Below are positions 24,868-32,891 of a stretch of DNA of 64,000 nucleotides, in pieces (position 1 is the first letter of the stretch; each line of letters opens with the position of its first letter). Made by a program: the position numbers and the translations under genes. This stretch comes from an uncultured Lachnoclostridium sp. GTDB taxonomy: Bacteria > Bacillota > Clostridia > Lachnospirales > Lachnospiraceae. The notes below the pieces were generated by a model. That model was given only the letters and a program-made list of their open reading frames with translations. It ran no database searches and was not told the origin of the DNA. The DNA is taken from NCBI GenBank assembly GCA_948330435.1, contig CAOJBY010000007.1, positions 62,001 to 126,000 of the forward strand. The letters run 5' to 3'.

Positions 24868-26304
24868 ATGAATGATTCTAAAAAAATGAAATGGTATACT
24901 CTGGCATTTATTGCGTTTTCAGGCGTATGGGGATTTGGAAATGTATTGAATGGCTTTGTATATTTTAGCGGAATTCAGGTGATTTTTAGCTGGATTTTGA
25001 TGTTTGCACTTTATTTTGTACCATATACCCTGATGGTAGGAGAACTTGGATCAGCCTTTAAGACTTCCGGAGGTGGTGTCAGTTCCTGGATTCACAATAC
25101 CATGGGACCCAAGCTTGCCTACTATGCAGGGTGGACCTATTGGGCATGTCACATTACATACATTGCAAGCAAGGGCAGCGGCGGACTTAAAGCTCTTAGC
25201 TGGGCGGTATTCCGTAATGCGGAGACGTATGATACATTTCCTACAATCGGTGTGCAGTTGGCAACGTTGGCAGTATTTTTATTCTTTTGCTGGGTAGCAA
25301 GCCGGGGGCTGAATCCTCTTAAGAAGCTTGCCTCCATTGCCGGAACCAGTATGTTTGTCATGTCTATTTTATATATTCTTCTGATGTTTGCGGCTCCGGC
25401 CATTAATCCGAACGGCGGATATGTTGCCATGGATTTCAGCATTAAGAACCTGATTCCCCAGTTTAATGTGGGATATTTTACATCCCTGTCAATTCTCGTA
25501 TTTGCAGTAGGTGGCTGCGAGAAGATCTCTCCATATGTTAATAAGGTTGAGAATCCGGCAAAGGGATTTCCGAAAGGTATGATTGCACTTGCCATTATGG
25601 TTGTAGTATGTGCGATTCTGGGAACCATATCTATGGGAATGATGTTTGACCCGACTGTTATTAACGGCAGTACGGAGTCCTTTAATTCCTATGTATCCAA
25701 TGGATCCTACTGGGCATTCCAGAAGCTAGGACAGTATTATGGGATGGGAGATATCCTGTTGGTATTGTATGCACTTTGCAATATGATTGGACAGTTTGCG
25801 GTGTTGGTAGTCAGCATTGACGCACCTCTTCGTATGCTCCTTGACAATGAAGATTCCAAAGAGTTCGTTCCCAGTGTAATGCTTAAGAGAAATGAGTATG
25901 GGGCTTATGTGAATGGTATCAAGTTGATTATCGCATTATCAGGAACCATCATCCTGATCCAGTCCTTTGTACCGGGAGCAGCGGCTGTGCTGGCACAGCT
26001 TACAAAACTGAATTCCGTATGTATGCCCCTTCGTTATTTGTGGGTATTTATTGCTTATCTTGCTCTTAGAAAAGCATATAACACTATACCGGCAGAGTAC
26101 CGTTTTGTGAAAAATCAGGGAATTGCAAAGTTCTTTGGGGCATGGTGTTTTGTACTGACGGCGGCATGTTGTATTCTGGGTATGTATTCAACGGATATCT
26201 TTACAATGGCATTGAATATCATTACTCCCATTGTCCTGACGGCATTGGGTATGATTATGCCATATCTTGCAAAAAGAGAAAGAGAGAAAAATTCGGCAAA
26301 ATAA
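24868..26304 (+). CDS. APC-family amino-acid permease
   Basis: A polytopic membrane protein of 478 residues with about twelve hydrophobic segments, related to YjeM and glutamate/GABA-type antiporters. Early features are the FSGVWGFGNVLNGF helix with unwound Gly-rich centre, then VGELGSAFKTSGGGVSSW, the conserved E-x-G-x-A-F/Y...GG loop of the family. The chosen start has GGAGGGAAG 7-8 nt upstream; the longer frame from 24802 starts inside the promoter. It is followed after 25 bases by an M18 aminopeptidase and then a GntR regulator, so the cluster is probably for uptake and use of peptides or a particular amino acid. Confidence 0.9.
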   Translation: MNDSKKMKWYTLAFIAFSGVWGFGNVLNGFVYFSGIQVIFSWILMFALYFVPYTLMVGELGSAFKTSGGGVSSWIHNTMGPKLAYYAGWTYWACHITYIASKGSGGLKALSWAVFRNAETYDTFPTIGVQLATLAVFLFFCWVASRGLNPLKKLASIAGTSMFVMSILYILLMFAAPAINPNGGYVAMDFSIKNLIPQFNVGYFTSLSILVFAVGGCEKISPYVNKVENPAKGFPKGMIALAIMVVVCAILGTISMGMMFDPTVINGSTESFNSYVSNGSYWAFQKLGQYYGMGDILLVLYALCNMIGQFAVLVVSIDAPLRMLLDNEDSKEFVPSVMLKRNEYGAYVNGIKLIIALSGTIILIQSFVPGAAAVLAQLTKLNSVCMPLRYLWVFIAYLALRKAYNTIPAEYRFVKNQGIAKFFGAWCFVLTAACCILGMYSTDIFTMALNIITPIVLTALGMIMPYLAKREREKNSAK

Positions 26305-26329
26305 TAAATGAAAGGATTAAGTTGAAACC

Positions 26330-27643
26330 ATGTACAAAGAAATATCTCAGGAAATGACTGATTTTTTGAAGGAATGCCCAACAGCCTTTCATGCAGTGGA
26401 AACAATTAGAAAACAACTTGAGAGCAATGGTTATGAGAGATTAAGGGAAATTGAGGAATGGTGTCTTAAGCCCGGCGGAAAATATTATGTGACGAGAAAC
26501 GATTCAAGTATTATCGCATTTGGCATCGGAAGTGAGCTTTCAGATTACAGCTTTAATATTACAGCATCTCACAGCGATTTTCCTACATTTAAAGTAAAGG
26601 AAAATGCAGAGCTTGAGGTAAAGAAAAAGTATATGCAGCTGAACACGGAGGGCTATGGGGGAATGCTCTGTGCCACGTGGTTTGACCGTCCCCTATCAGT
26701 GGCAGGAAGAGTGATTGTGAAGGAAAAGGATCATTTTATCACAAAGCTTGTGAATGTTGACCATGATTTGGTGATGATACCAAGTATGGCCATTCATATG
26801 AATCGATCTGTCAACGATGGTTACGCATATAACAAGCAAGTGGATATGCTCCCCCTATTTGCCGGAGAGGGAAGTAAAAAGGGTGATTTCAAGAAGCTGA
26901 TAGCAAAGACGGCGGAGGTCCCGGAGGAAGCTGTCTATGGGAGTGATATTTACCTGTATAATCGGGAGGAGCCATCCGTGTGGGGGGCACAGGAGGAATT
27001 TATCTCCAGCCAGCATTTGGATGACCTGCAGTGTGCTTTTGCATCATTAAAGGGATTTTTACAGGGACATCAGGAGAAAAGTGTCAATATATATGCTTGC
27101 TTTGACAACGAAGAGGTGGGATCCGGTACGAAACAGGGAGCAGGCTCTACCTTTTTATATGATATTCTCAGGCGTATTAACATGGGACTTGGAAAAACGG
27201 AGGAGGATTATTACCGGGCAGTGGCAGGAAGCTTTATGCTGAGTGCGGACAATGCCCATGCGGTGCATCCCAACCATCCGGAAAAAACAGATGTGGAAAA
27301 CTGTGTATACATGAATGAGGGAATCGTTGTGAAGTCCCATGCAGGACAGAAGTATACCAGCGATGGGGTGAGTATTGCGTTGTTCCGGGATATTTGCGAG
27401 AAAGCGGGGGTTCCAATCCAGTTTTTTGCCAATCGCTCCGACGAGGCAGGAGGAAGTACCCTTGGCAATATTTCCTCCGCAAAGGTTTCCCTGAACGCCG
27501 TAGATATTGGCCTGCCGCAGCTTGCTATGCATTCTGCCTATGAGACGGCAGGAATAAAGGATACCTGTTATATGATAAAAGCTATGAAGCAGTTTTTCTC
27601 CACGCATTTTTGTGAAAGTAACGGAAGTATTTTTTCGGTATAG
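26330..27643 (+). CDS. M18 family aminopeptidase
   Basis: A 437-residue zinc peptidase releasing N-terminal (often acidic) residues in the cytoplasm. Zinc and catalytic motifs in order: TASHSDFPTF (His, Asp), FDNEEVGSGT (the Glu pair), SADNAHAVHP (Asp) and a late His in LAMHSAYET. Length matches ApeA/ApeB-type enzymes. GAAAGGATTAAG lies upstream with rather long spacing. It sits between the permease (25-base gap) and the GntR regulator. Confidence 0.94.
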   Translation: MYKEISQEMTDFLKECPTAFHAVETIRKQLESNGYERLREIEEWCLKPGGKYYVTRNDSSIIAFGIGSELSDYSFNITASHSDFPTFKVKENAELEVKKKYMQLNTEGYGGMLCATWFDRPLSVAGRVIVKEKDHFITKLVNVDHDLVMIPSMAIHMNRSVNDGYAYNKQVDMLPLFAGEGSKKGDFKKLIAKTAEVPEEAVYGSDIYLYNREEPSVWGAQEEFISSQHLDDLQCAFASLKGFLQGHQEKSVNIYACFDNEEVGSGTKQGAGSTFLYDILRRINMGLGKTEEDYYRAVAGSFMLSADNAHAVHPNHPEKTDVENCVYMNEGIVVKSHAGQKYTSDGVSIALFRDICEKAGVPIQFFANRSDEAGGSTLGNISSAKVSLNAVDIGLPQLAMHSAYETAGIKDTCYMIKAMKQFFSTHFCESNGSIFSV

Positions 27644-27722
27644 ATATTTCCCTTTTGGATGTAATATGCTAAAATAGCTTTATCACGTTATAACTCTATC
27701 AAAGAAAAGAGAAAGTGCTATT

Positions 27723-28391
27723 ATGAGCAAATTAGTATACCAGACGCTGCGGGAGAATGTTGTAGATGCCATTCGTGAGAAAATACTAAAACGAGAGTTG
27801 GAGCCGGGTGTCCGAATTATTGAAAAGGATCTTTCTGAGGAATTCGGTGTGAGCCGGGGGCCCATAAGGGAGGCCTTAAGGCAGCTTGAGCAGGAAGGCA
27901 TCATTGAATATACAAGGAATGTAGGCTGCTCCGTAAAAAAGGTGACCATAAAGGATCTTTTTGAAATCTATCTCCTTCGATCAACCTATGAAGCACTGGC
28001 GATGAGATTGTGTGCCGGCAGGATGGAAGAAAAGGATATTGAGGGAATGGAAAAGGTGTTGGCAAGGATGGACAATTCGGCGATGAACTATGGGGACATC
28101 GTCTCATGTGACCATATCTTTCATAAAATAATTGTGGATAAGGCCAAGTCTGCAAGGCTTTCTAAGGTATGGGCTGATCTTGCCTATGGAAGTGTTGTGG
28201 AATACTATATGGGGAATTTTGATGAAAAAGAAATAGCGAAAAGGCAGTATTCGATTCACAAAGAACTTTTGGATGTATGTAAGAGATCAGAAACGGAGGA
28301 GATCTGCAAGGCAATCTCCCACCATTATATGGCCTCGGTTGTCAGGTATATGGAAAAAGAAGGAATAAAAGAAGAACAACTTTATTTTTAA
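27723..28391 (+). CDS. GntR-family regulator with FCD ligand domain
   Basis: A 222-residue FadR-subfamily regulator. The winged helix is residues 1-75 (EKDLSEEFGVSRGPIREALRQLEQEG). The all-helical FCD domain follows, with the metal/ligand pattern Asp and His in CDHIFHK, His in SIHKEL and His in ISHHYM. It probably senses an organic acid or amino-acid-derived ligand. It is the last gene of the permease-aminopeptidase cluster and a terminator follows. A matching operator candidate lies before the permease; no equal repeat was found before its own start. Confidence 0.93.
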   Translation: MSKLVYQTLRENVVDAIREKILKRELEPGVRIIEKDLSEEFGVSRGPIREALRQLEQEGIIEYTRNVGCSVKKVTIKDLFEIYLLRSTYEALAMRLCAGRMEEKDIEGMEKVLARMDNSAMNYGDIVSCDHIFHKIIVDKAKSARLSKVWADLAYGSVVEYYMGNFDEKEIAKRQYSIHKELLDVCKRSETEEICKAISHHYMASVVRYMEKEGIKEEQLYF

Positions 28392-28413
28392 TCACACATG
28401 CTGATGCATATTA

Positions 28414-28444
28414 GGAGCAGGCAGAGACTTCTGCCTGCTCTTTG
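28414..28444 (+). terminator. Rho-independent terminator after the GntR gene
   Basis: Perfect 11-bp stem GAGCAGGCAGA / TCTGCCTGCTC with GACT loop; only a short T tail (TTTG). Confidence 0.8.
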
Positions 28445-28469
28445 CAGATCGTCTTCTTAATCAAAGGGC

Positions 28470-28703
28470 TTATTTTAATAATTCATCATAAGTAGTATTC
28501 AGACAATTTCGTATTCCTCGAAGCTGTGAAGCGGAAATATGTTGAATTCCACGTTCGATTTTAACCAGAGATTCCCTGGTCATATTAACACCTTGAAGCT
28601 GTAAGCGACGCACAAGTTCTGTCTGACCGATCCCGGCTGCCAGACGTATTTTTCGGATATTACTTCCGATGTTAATTCCTGTCTGCTTTATCTTTTGTTC
28701 CAT
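28470..28703 (-). CDS. XRE-family helix-turn-helix repressor
   Basis: A 77-residue single-domain Cro/C1-type DNA-binding protein: IGSNIRKIRLAAGIGQTELV ... MTRESLVKIERGIQHISASQL is the five-helix HTH. The start is set at MEQKIKQ because AAGAGG lies 7 nt upstream; a longer frame reaches 28754. Two copies of a GGAC-n8-GTCC palindrome stand directly upstream, as expected for an autoregulated repressor. Part of an AT-rich accessory patch. Confidence 0.88.
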   Translation of the reverse strand: MEQKIKQTGINIGSNIRKIRLAAGIGQTELVRRLQLQGVNMTRESLVKIERGIQHISASQLRGIRNCLNTTYDELLK

Positions 28704-28722
28704 ATAATTGCCTCTTAAAATA

Positions 28723-28738
28723 GGACTGAAACTGGTCC
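28723..28738. promoter_or_regulatory. Palindromic operator 1 of the XRE repressor
   Basis: GGACTGAAACTGGTCC, dyad GGAC...GTCC, 20 bases before the repressor start. Its centre is 54 bp (about five helical turns) from the second copy. Confidence 0.65.
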
Positions 28739-28776
28739 AATTTTCCTTTATCATACCTGTGACGAATGATATAATG

Positions 28777-28792
28777 GGACCAGAACTAGTCC
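28777..28792. promoter_or_regulatory. Palindromic operator 2 of the XRE repressor
   Basis: GGACCAGAACTAGTCC, same dyad as operator 1. The stretch between them holds a TATGAT-like -10 on the minus strand (revcomp of 28750-28755). Confidence 0.65.
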
Positions 28793-28840
28793 ACTTTTGA
28801 TGATGGGCAAATATTTGGAATGATAGCAGTTTTAGACTAA

Positions 28841-29002
28841 TTAGTTCAAAACACCGTGATTTTGTTCGTGCTGTGCGATGGCCTGGCGAATCAGATAGAG
28901 GATTTCCCCATTTATGGAACGTCCTTCAAATTCTGAAAGGCTTTTCAGCTTTTTGTGTGTCTCTGAATCAATGCGTAATCCCAAATGTTTATCTTTTTCC
29001 AT
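28841..29002 (-). CDS. Small ribbon-helix-helix DNA-binding protein (Arc-like)
   Basis: A 53-codon gene on the minus strand. The product starts MEKDKHLGLRIDSETHKKL and continues with SLSEFEGRSINGEILYLI. This is the ribbon-helix-helix pattern: a beta strand with alternating residues (HLGLRID), helix A (SETHKKLKSLSEFEG), the G-R-S-I-N turn, and helix B (GEILYLIRQAIAQHEQ). AGGAG lies 6 nt before the ATG. Upstream is a set of regularly spaced TAAGTTC/TAAGTAC repeats, the kind of site RHH proteins bind as oligomers. Probably an autoregulator. No toxin-like partner is seen immediately downstream. Confidence 0.82.
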   Translation of the reverse strand: MEKDKHLGLRIDSETHKKLKSLSEFEGRSINGEILYLIRQAIAQHEQNHGVLN

Positions 29003-29023
29003 AGTACTCCTTTATACTTATAT

Positions 29024-29106
29024 TAAGTTCAAAATAAGTTCCAAATATAAGTACATTTTAAGTACAGTTGTATGTGAAATGTTCAAAATGGACTTGAAAT
29101 AAGTAC
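29024..29106. repeat. Iterated TAAGTWC repeats (candidate RHH operator)
   Basis: TAAGTTC at 29024 and 29035, TAAGTAC at 29048, 29059 and 29100. Spacings are 11, 13, 11 and 41 bp, close to whole helical turns. The array fills the gap between the divergent RHH gene and the unknown gene at 29141 and may control both. Confidence 0.65.
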
Positions 29107-29140
29107 ATATTTTTTGGGGAAAGAGAGAAAGGAGATTGTT

Positions 29141-29848
29141 ATGAAAAAGAGAGAGCCGAACTATTATCAAATCAGGAAATGTGTGTTTTGGTGGATGATT
29201 GGAGTCTTCATAAGCCTTATAGGAGTTGTGTATTTTAAGGAGGATTTACGTGATTGGTGGATTTGCAGTAGGGGAAAGGAAATAGTTACTTTTGAGGGGA
29301 TGGAGTCAGAGCTGGAAAATAAAGAGGACTGTTTTTTATGTGGCCACAGTAGTCAAAGCCTGAAAGAGCGATTTGGAACATTCGATGGCGTGGGTGTGAT
29401 TTCTTTGAACGATTGGTATGTTTTGGAATTTCCCTGGAAAGGTTTTGGCAGAGAAGACCCGGAGGATACAGGGGACTGGAATTTGTCTACTACTTTCGGA
29501 AATACAGGGGAGATTATTTACTGTTCCAAATGTAATTCCATAAGAGGAATGGCCTCCATAGATATCACCTTGCCAGGTGATTATGGCTTAAATCCGACAA
29601 TTATTCAGAATAATCTATGTCAGGAGTGTTTGGATAGGATCGGAAAATCTCTACAATATAACAAATGGAAGAACGAGAAGAAAGAAGTGGTTCCCCTGTG
29701 TCTGGTAGACTTAAAAACCCTGGAAATCTATTCTTTACAAGACTGGCACAGGGGCTGTGCCATACGGGACTATTGGATTGAAATAGAGCCAGAGAAAGAG
29801 AAGATGAGGATAGAATTGTTTTCTCTTCCCACTGTCGATATGGGTTAA
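29141..29848 (+). CDS. Unknown membrane-anchored protein with three CxxC motifs
   Basis: Not recognised. The start at 29141 has AAAGGAG 6 nt upstream; the longer frame begins at a TTG (29114). The 235-residue product has a basic N-terminus, one membrane helix at about residues 14-34, and an outside or cytoplasmic domain of about 200 residues with three Cys pairs: CFLCGH, CSKCNS and CQECLDR. These look like zinc-ribbon knuckles. A Trp-rich stretch (NDWYVLEFPWKGFG) lies between the first two. No catalytic motif is evident. Base composition is AT-rich like its neighbours and unlike the flanking metabolic genes, suggesting acquired DNA. Confidence 0.75.
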   Translation: MKKREPNYYQIRKCVFWWMIGVFISLIGVVYFKEDLRDWWICSRGKEIVTFEGMESELENKEDCFLCGHSSQSLKERFGTFDGVGVISLNDWYVLEFPWKGFGREDPEDTGDWNLSTTFGNTGEIIYCSKCNSIRGMASIDITLPGDYGLNPTIIQNNLCQECLDRIGKSLQYNKWKNEKKEVVPLCLVDLKTLEIYSLQDWHRGCAIRDYWIEIEPEKEKMRIELFSLPTVDMG

Positions 29849-29893
29849 ATATATACTATTCCATATTTTTCTATTTTCATATAAAATGTTGTT

Positions 29894-30154
29894 ATGGAAA
29901 TTAGTAATTCAGATAATCTTAGTAATAACACCATGCAAACACTTGCTTTTTTGCTTAAGTATAAAAAGAAATATCCTAATCAATTAGTGATTAGATTAAA
30001 CGATCATGTACCGGCATTTGGAATATTTGCAACTTATAAAAATTCAAGTCCCAGAAAGATACAGGTAAACTTTTTTTCCAAAAAAGTTCCATACGATAAA
30101 CGGTTGGCAATTTCATTAGAACAGTCCACTGAAAAAATTATTGAACATAAATAA
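29894..30154 (+). CDS. Hypothetical protein, 86 residues
   Basis: A short basic protein, not recognised, without signal peptide or membrane helix. It is AT-rich and has no convincing ribosome binding site (GTTGTT before the ATG). The reading frame has plausible amino-acid use (KKYPNQLVIRLNDHVPAFGIF), which favours a real or recently decayed gene. It lies between the CxxC protein and the GH3 gene. Confidence 0.45.
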   Translation: MEISNSDNLSNNTMQTLAFLLKYKKKYPNQLVIRLNDHVPAFGIFATYKNSSPRKIQVNFFSKKVPYDKRLAISLEQSTEKIIEHK

Positions 30155-30204
30155 TATTGCAATTGAAAGTTTCAGATTGGATCTGTTGATAAATTAGGGG
30201 GAAA

Positions 30205-31512
30205 ATGAAAAGACATAGAAGAAAGGGATATAAGAGAAGAGGGAGACTGCTTTGGAAGCTGCAGGTGGGATTGATACTTATGGGGCTGGCAGGAATCAGC
30301 GTGTTCTTGTGGCAGAATTCATTGACAAGGGCAGAACTTTCCAAAATCCGGGAACCGCTGGGGGAGTATTTAAAATCACAGGAGCCGGGGTGGGAACCAG
30401 AGTTCGCAGAGACGGAACAGGAAATGGAACCTAGAGAATCAAAGCCCACAGAAGAAGAACTTTTTGAGCAAGAGATTGAGGCGTTTCTGGAAGAAATGAC
30501 TTTAGAAGAGAAAATCTATCAAATGTTCATTATTACACCAGAGCAGTTGACTGGAACGTCGCCTGTTACCGCAGCGGGAGAAACGACAAAAAATAAGTTA
30601 AAAGAGCACCCGGTGGGCGGTCTTATTTATTTTGCCCAGAATCTGATATCAGAGGAACAGACGAAAGAAATGCTGGCAAATACTATGGAGTTTGCAGAAG
30701 AAATAGAGGATCTGCCCATATTTCTCTGTGTTGACGAAGAGGGAGGCCGTGTGGCCCGGGTAGGGAAAAATCCGGCTTTTCAAGTAGAACAAATTCAGCC
30801 TATGGGCCAGATAACAGATGAAGAAGAAGCATATCGGATTGGGACGGTCATAGGGGGATATCTTCGGGAACTGGGATTTAATGTAGACTTTGCACCGGAT
30901 GCAGATGTGATAACAAATGAAAAGAATACAGCTATAGGAGACCGTTCGTTTGGAAGTGATCCTCAGATAGTGACACATCTGGCAATTGCCGTGTCCAATG
31001 GTTTGCATGCAGAGGGCATTATGAGTACTTTTAAGCATTTTCCCGGCCATGGAGCAACGGAAGCAGATACCCATCAGGGATATGCCTATGGAAAACGAAC
31101 CTATGAAGAACTGATGGTCTCAGAGTTGGTTCCCTTTGCGGCAGCAAATGAAAATGGTGTGGATATGATTATGGTTGCTCATATTTCCTTTCCGGATTTG
31201 CTTGGAGATGATACCCCATCTTCTCTGTCCTATCAAATGATAACAGAGGTTTTGCGAGGTGAATTGGAATATGATGGACTGGTGGTTACAGATGCATTAA
31301 ATATGGGTGCAATAGCGGAGAATTACAGTTCAGATGAAGCGGCAGTAAAGGCTGTGGAGGCAGGCGTGGACCTTCTCCTTATGCCAAAAGATTTTACCTT
31401 GGCTTATGAGGGAATCATGGGTGCGGTCTTAGATGGGAGGATAAGCGAGGAACGTATCAATGAGTCTGTGGGCAGAATTTTGCGAAAAAAACTTGAATTT
31501 GTAGCAAAATAA
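30205..31512 (+). CDS. Glycoside hydrolase family 3, beta-N-acetylhexosaminidase type
   Basis: A 435-residue membrane-anchored GH3 enzyme. One hydrophobic segment at about residues 18-35 after a very basic start, then an acidic linker, then a NagZ-like TIM barrel: DEEGGRVARVG, NVDFAPDADV, STFKHFPGHGATEADTHQG (the loop with the His/Asp dyad of NagZ) and VVTDALNMGAI with the nucleophile Asp. It probably cleaves N-acetylglucosamine from muropeptides or glycans at the cell surface. A GGGGG site lies just before the ATG. It is followed by a promoter and leader for carD. Confidence 0.92.
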   Translation: MKRHRRKGYKRRGRLLWKLQVGLILMGLAGISVFLWQNSLTRAELSKIREPLGEYLKSQEPGWEPEFAETEQEMEPRESKPTEEELFEQEIEAFLEEMTLEEKIYQMFIITPEQLTGTSPVTAAGETTKNKLKEHPVGGLIYFAQNLISEEQTKEMLANTMEFAEEIEDLPIFLCVDEEGGRVARVGKNPAFQVEQIQPMGQITDEEEAYRIGTVIGGYLRELGFNVDFAPDADVITNEKNTAIGDRSFGSDPQIVTHLAIAVSNGLHAEGIMSTFKHFPGHGATEADTHQGYAYGKRTYEELMVSELVPFAAANENGVDMIMVAHISFPDLLGDDTPSSLSYQMITEVLRGELEYDGLVVTDALNMGAIAENYSSDEAAVKAVEAGVDLLLMPKDFTLAYEGIMGAVLDGRISEERINESVGRILRKKLEFVAK

Positions 31513-31574
31513 CCAAAAAGCCAATAGCAGTTATCGGCTAAATGTAACAAAAAAGGAAAAACAAGAAAAATTTG

Positions 31575-31604
31575 TTAGAAATTTTCTTTTTTTTCTGTTA
31601 TAAT
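31575..31604 (+). promoter_or_regulatory. Putative promoter of the CarD-family gene
   Basis: Perfect TATAAT at 31599 with a weak TTAGAA 18 bp upstream, in an AT-rich gap. Confidence 0.5.
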
Positions 31605-31625
31605 AAAAACAGAGGTTATAAAACG

Positions 31626-31666
31626 CAAACCGCTTCGCTGTGTTTATGACAGCAGGCGGTTTTTCA
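31626..31666 (+). terminator. Leader hairpin with T-run before carD (possible attenuator)
   Basis: AAACCGC ... GCGGTTT with an inner GCTGT/ACAGC pairing and a TTTTC tail. It lies downstream of the TATAAT at 31599, so transcripts from that promoter would meet it about 50 nt after their start and before the carD ribosome binding site. Confidence 0.7.
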
Positions 31667-31688
31667 TTTTGATAAGTGAGGAATGCCT

Positions 31689-32192
31689 ATGTTTGAGAAA
31701 GGAAGGTACATTGTTTACGGAACTACGGGTGTATGTGAGATTGAAGATATCACTTCACCAGATATCAAAGGAGTGCCAGAAGATCGGCTTTACTATGTGT
31801 TGAATCCCTGTTTTAAAAAGGGAAATCGGATATTTACCCCTGTAGATAATGAGAAAGTAGTAATTCGTGCAGTTATGACGGAGGAAGAAGCATCTTCCCT
31901 GGTAGATGCGATTCCCTCCATCGAAGAACTCTGGGAAAAGGATGACAAGGTGCGGGAACTGCGTTACAAGGAGGCCATCAGAAGCTGCAATCCCAGGGAG
32001 TGGATTCAGATTATTAAGACCTCTTACTTAAGGAGAGAGCAGCGCAGAGCACAGGGAAAGAAAGCCACCACGGTAGATGAGCGTTACTTTAAAGCGGCCG
32101 AGGATCATTTGTATGCGGAATTATCGATTGCCCTTAAGATGCCAAAGGAAGAAGTAAAAGATTATATCCAGGCCCGGCTGGAAAAGAAGTAG
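31689..32192 (+). CDS. CarD/CdnL-family transcription regulator
   Basis: A 167-residue protein that binds the RNA polymerase beta subunit and stabilises open promoter complexes. The N-terminal Tudor-like interaction domain starts at MFEKGRYIVYGTTGVCEIEDI, followed by the helical C-terminal domain. An ATG at 31683 is only 1 base from GAGG, while the ATG at 31689 has correct spacing, so the latter is used. The final helices carry a basic patch (YLRREQRRAQGKK). It ends before a bidirectional terminator. Confidence 0.9.
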   Translation: MFEKGRYIVYGTTGVCEIEDITSPDIKGVPEDRLYYVLNPCFKKGNRIFTPVDNEKVVIRAVMTEEEASSLVDAIPSIEELWEKDDKVRELRYKEAIRSCNPREWIQIIKTSYLRREQRRAQGKKATTVDERYFKAAEDHLYAELSIALKMPKEEVKDYIQARLEKK

Positions 32193-32224
32193 CAAGCAGG
32201 AAGTTTTATCTTTAAATTTAGAGA

Positions 32225-32273
32225 AAAAAGACCAGTATTTGGCGAAAGGTTAGCCATTTACTGGTCTCTTTTT
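32225..32273. terminator. Bidirectional terminator
   Basis: AAAAAGACCAGTA ... TACTGGTCTCTTTTT with an inner TGGC/GCCA stem; shared by convergent CarD and DUF1292 genes. Confidence 0.88.
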
Positions 32274-32287
32274 AAATGCGGTACGAA

Positions 32288-32638
32288 TTACTGTAGCCCA
32301 TCCTCCCCCACTAACTCATCATATTCCGCTGCATCCAGCATCTCATCAAAAGCATCTGCCACAGCCTCATACTCCTCGTCGTCCTCAATATTCTCAAGTA
32401 CCGGAGATCCCTGGCTGTTATCGTACCGGTAAATATACACTTCGCCATCTTCATTATCCCCATTTTCATCCAAAGGAAGAAGAGCAATATAGTCTTGTCC
32501 GTTTACTGGAAAAATTGTCAGAATCGCACATTCTACCTGCTCGTCATTATCCAGAGTTAAAGTCACCGTAATATTCCCGTCACAAGAATCACAATTTCCA
32601 TTGCAGGAAGTTGTATCGCATTTATTGTCCATTCCCAT
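32288..32638 (-). CDS. DUF1292 family protein with N-terminal cysteine cluster
   Basis: A 116-residue acidic protein. The body (LTLDNDEQVECAILTIFPVNG ... IYRYDN ... LENIEDDEEYEAVADAFDEM in short pieces) is the DUF1292 fold, common in Firmicutes near yrrK/mutS2 genes, role unknown. Unusual here are four extra cysteines at the N-terminus (CDTTSCNGNCDSC), possibly a metal or disulfide site. GAGG lies 6 nt before the third codon of the longest frame (32644), so the start is placed at 32638. The 253 bases upstream, towards the sugar operon, contain no other gene. Confidence 0.87.
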   Translation of the reverse strand: MGMDNKCDTTSCNGNCDSCDGNITVTLTLDNDEQVECAILTIFPVNGQDYIALLPLDENGDNEDGEVYIYRYDNSQGSPVLENIEDDEEYEAVADAFDEMLDAAEYDELVGEDGLQ

Positions 32639-32891
32639 CTTCATACCTCGCTTTATCCAAATATATAGTTACAGATCCGGCGGCAATTCCCGTCTTTTAT
32701 ATCAGTGAATCACGACCATGCCCTTACTCTACCAGAAGGCCGGAGGAAAAGCAAGGTCAAATTTGGAATTGACGATTGTGTACAAAAAAGTCGCTTTTTT
32801 ATAATTTTTTTTACGAAAATTATAAATACAGACGGAAAATTGAAAGCTATAATAAAATCAATGAGAAAAAATGCACAAAGAAGGTGAGAAG

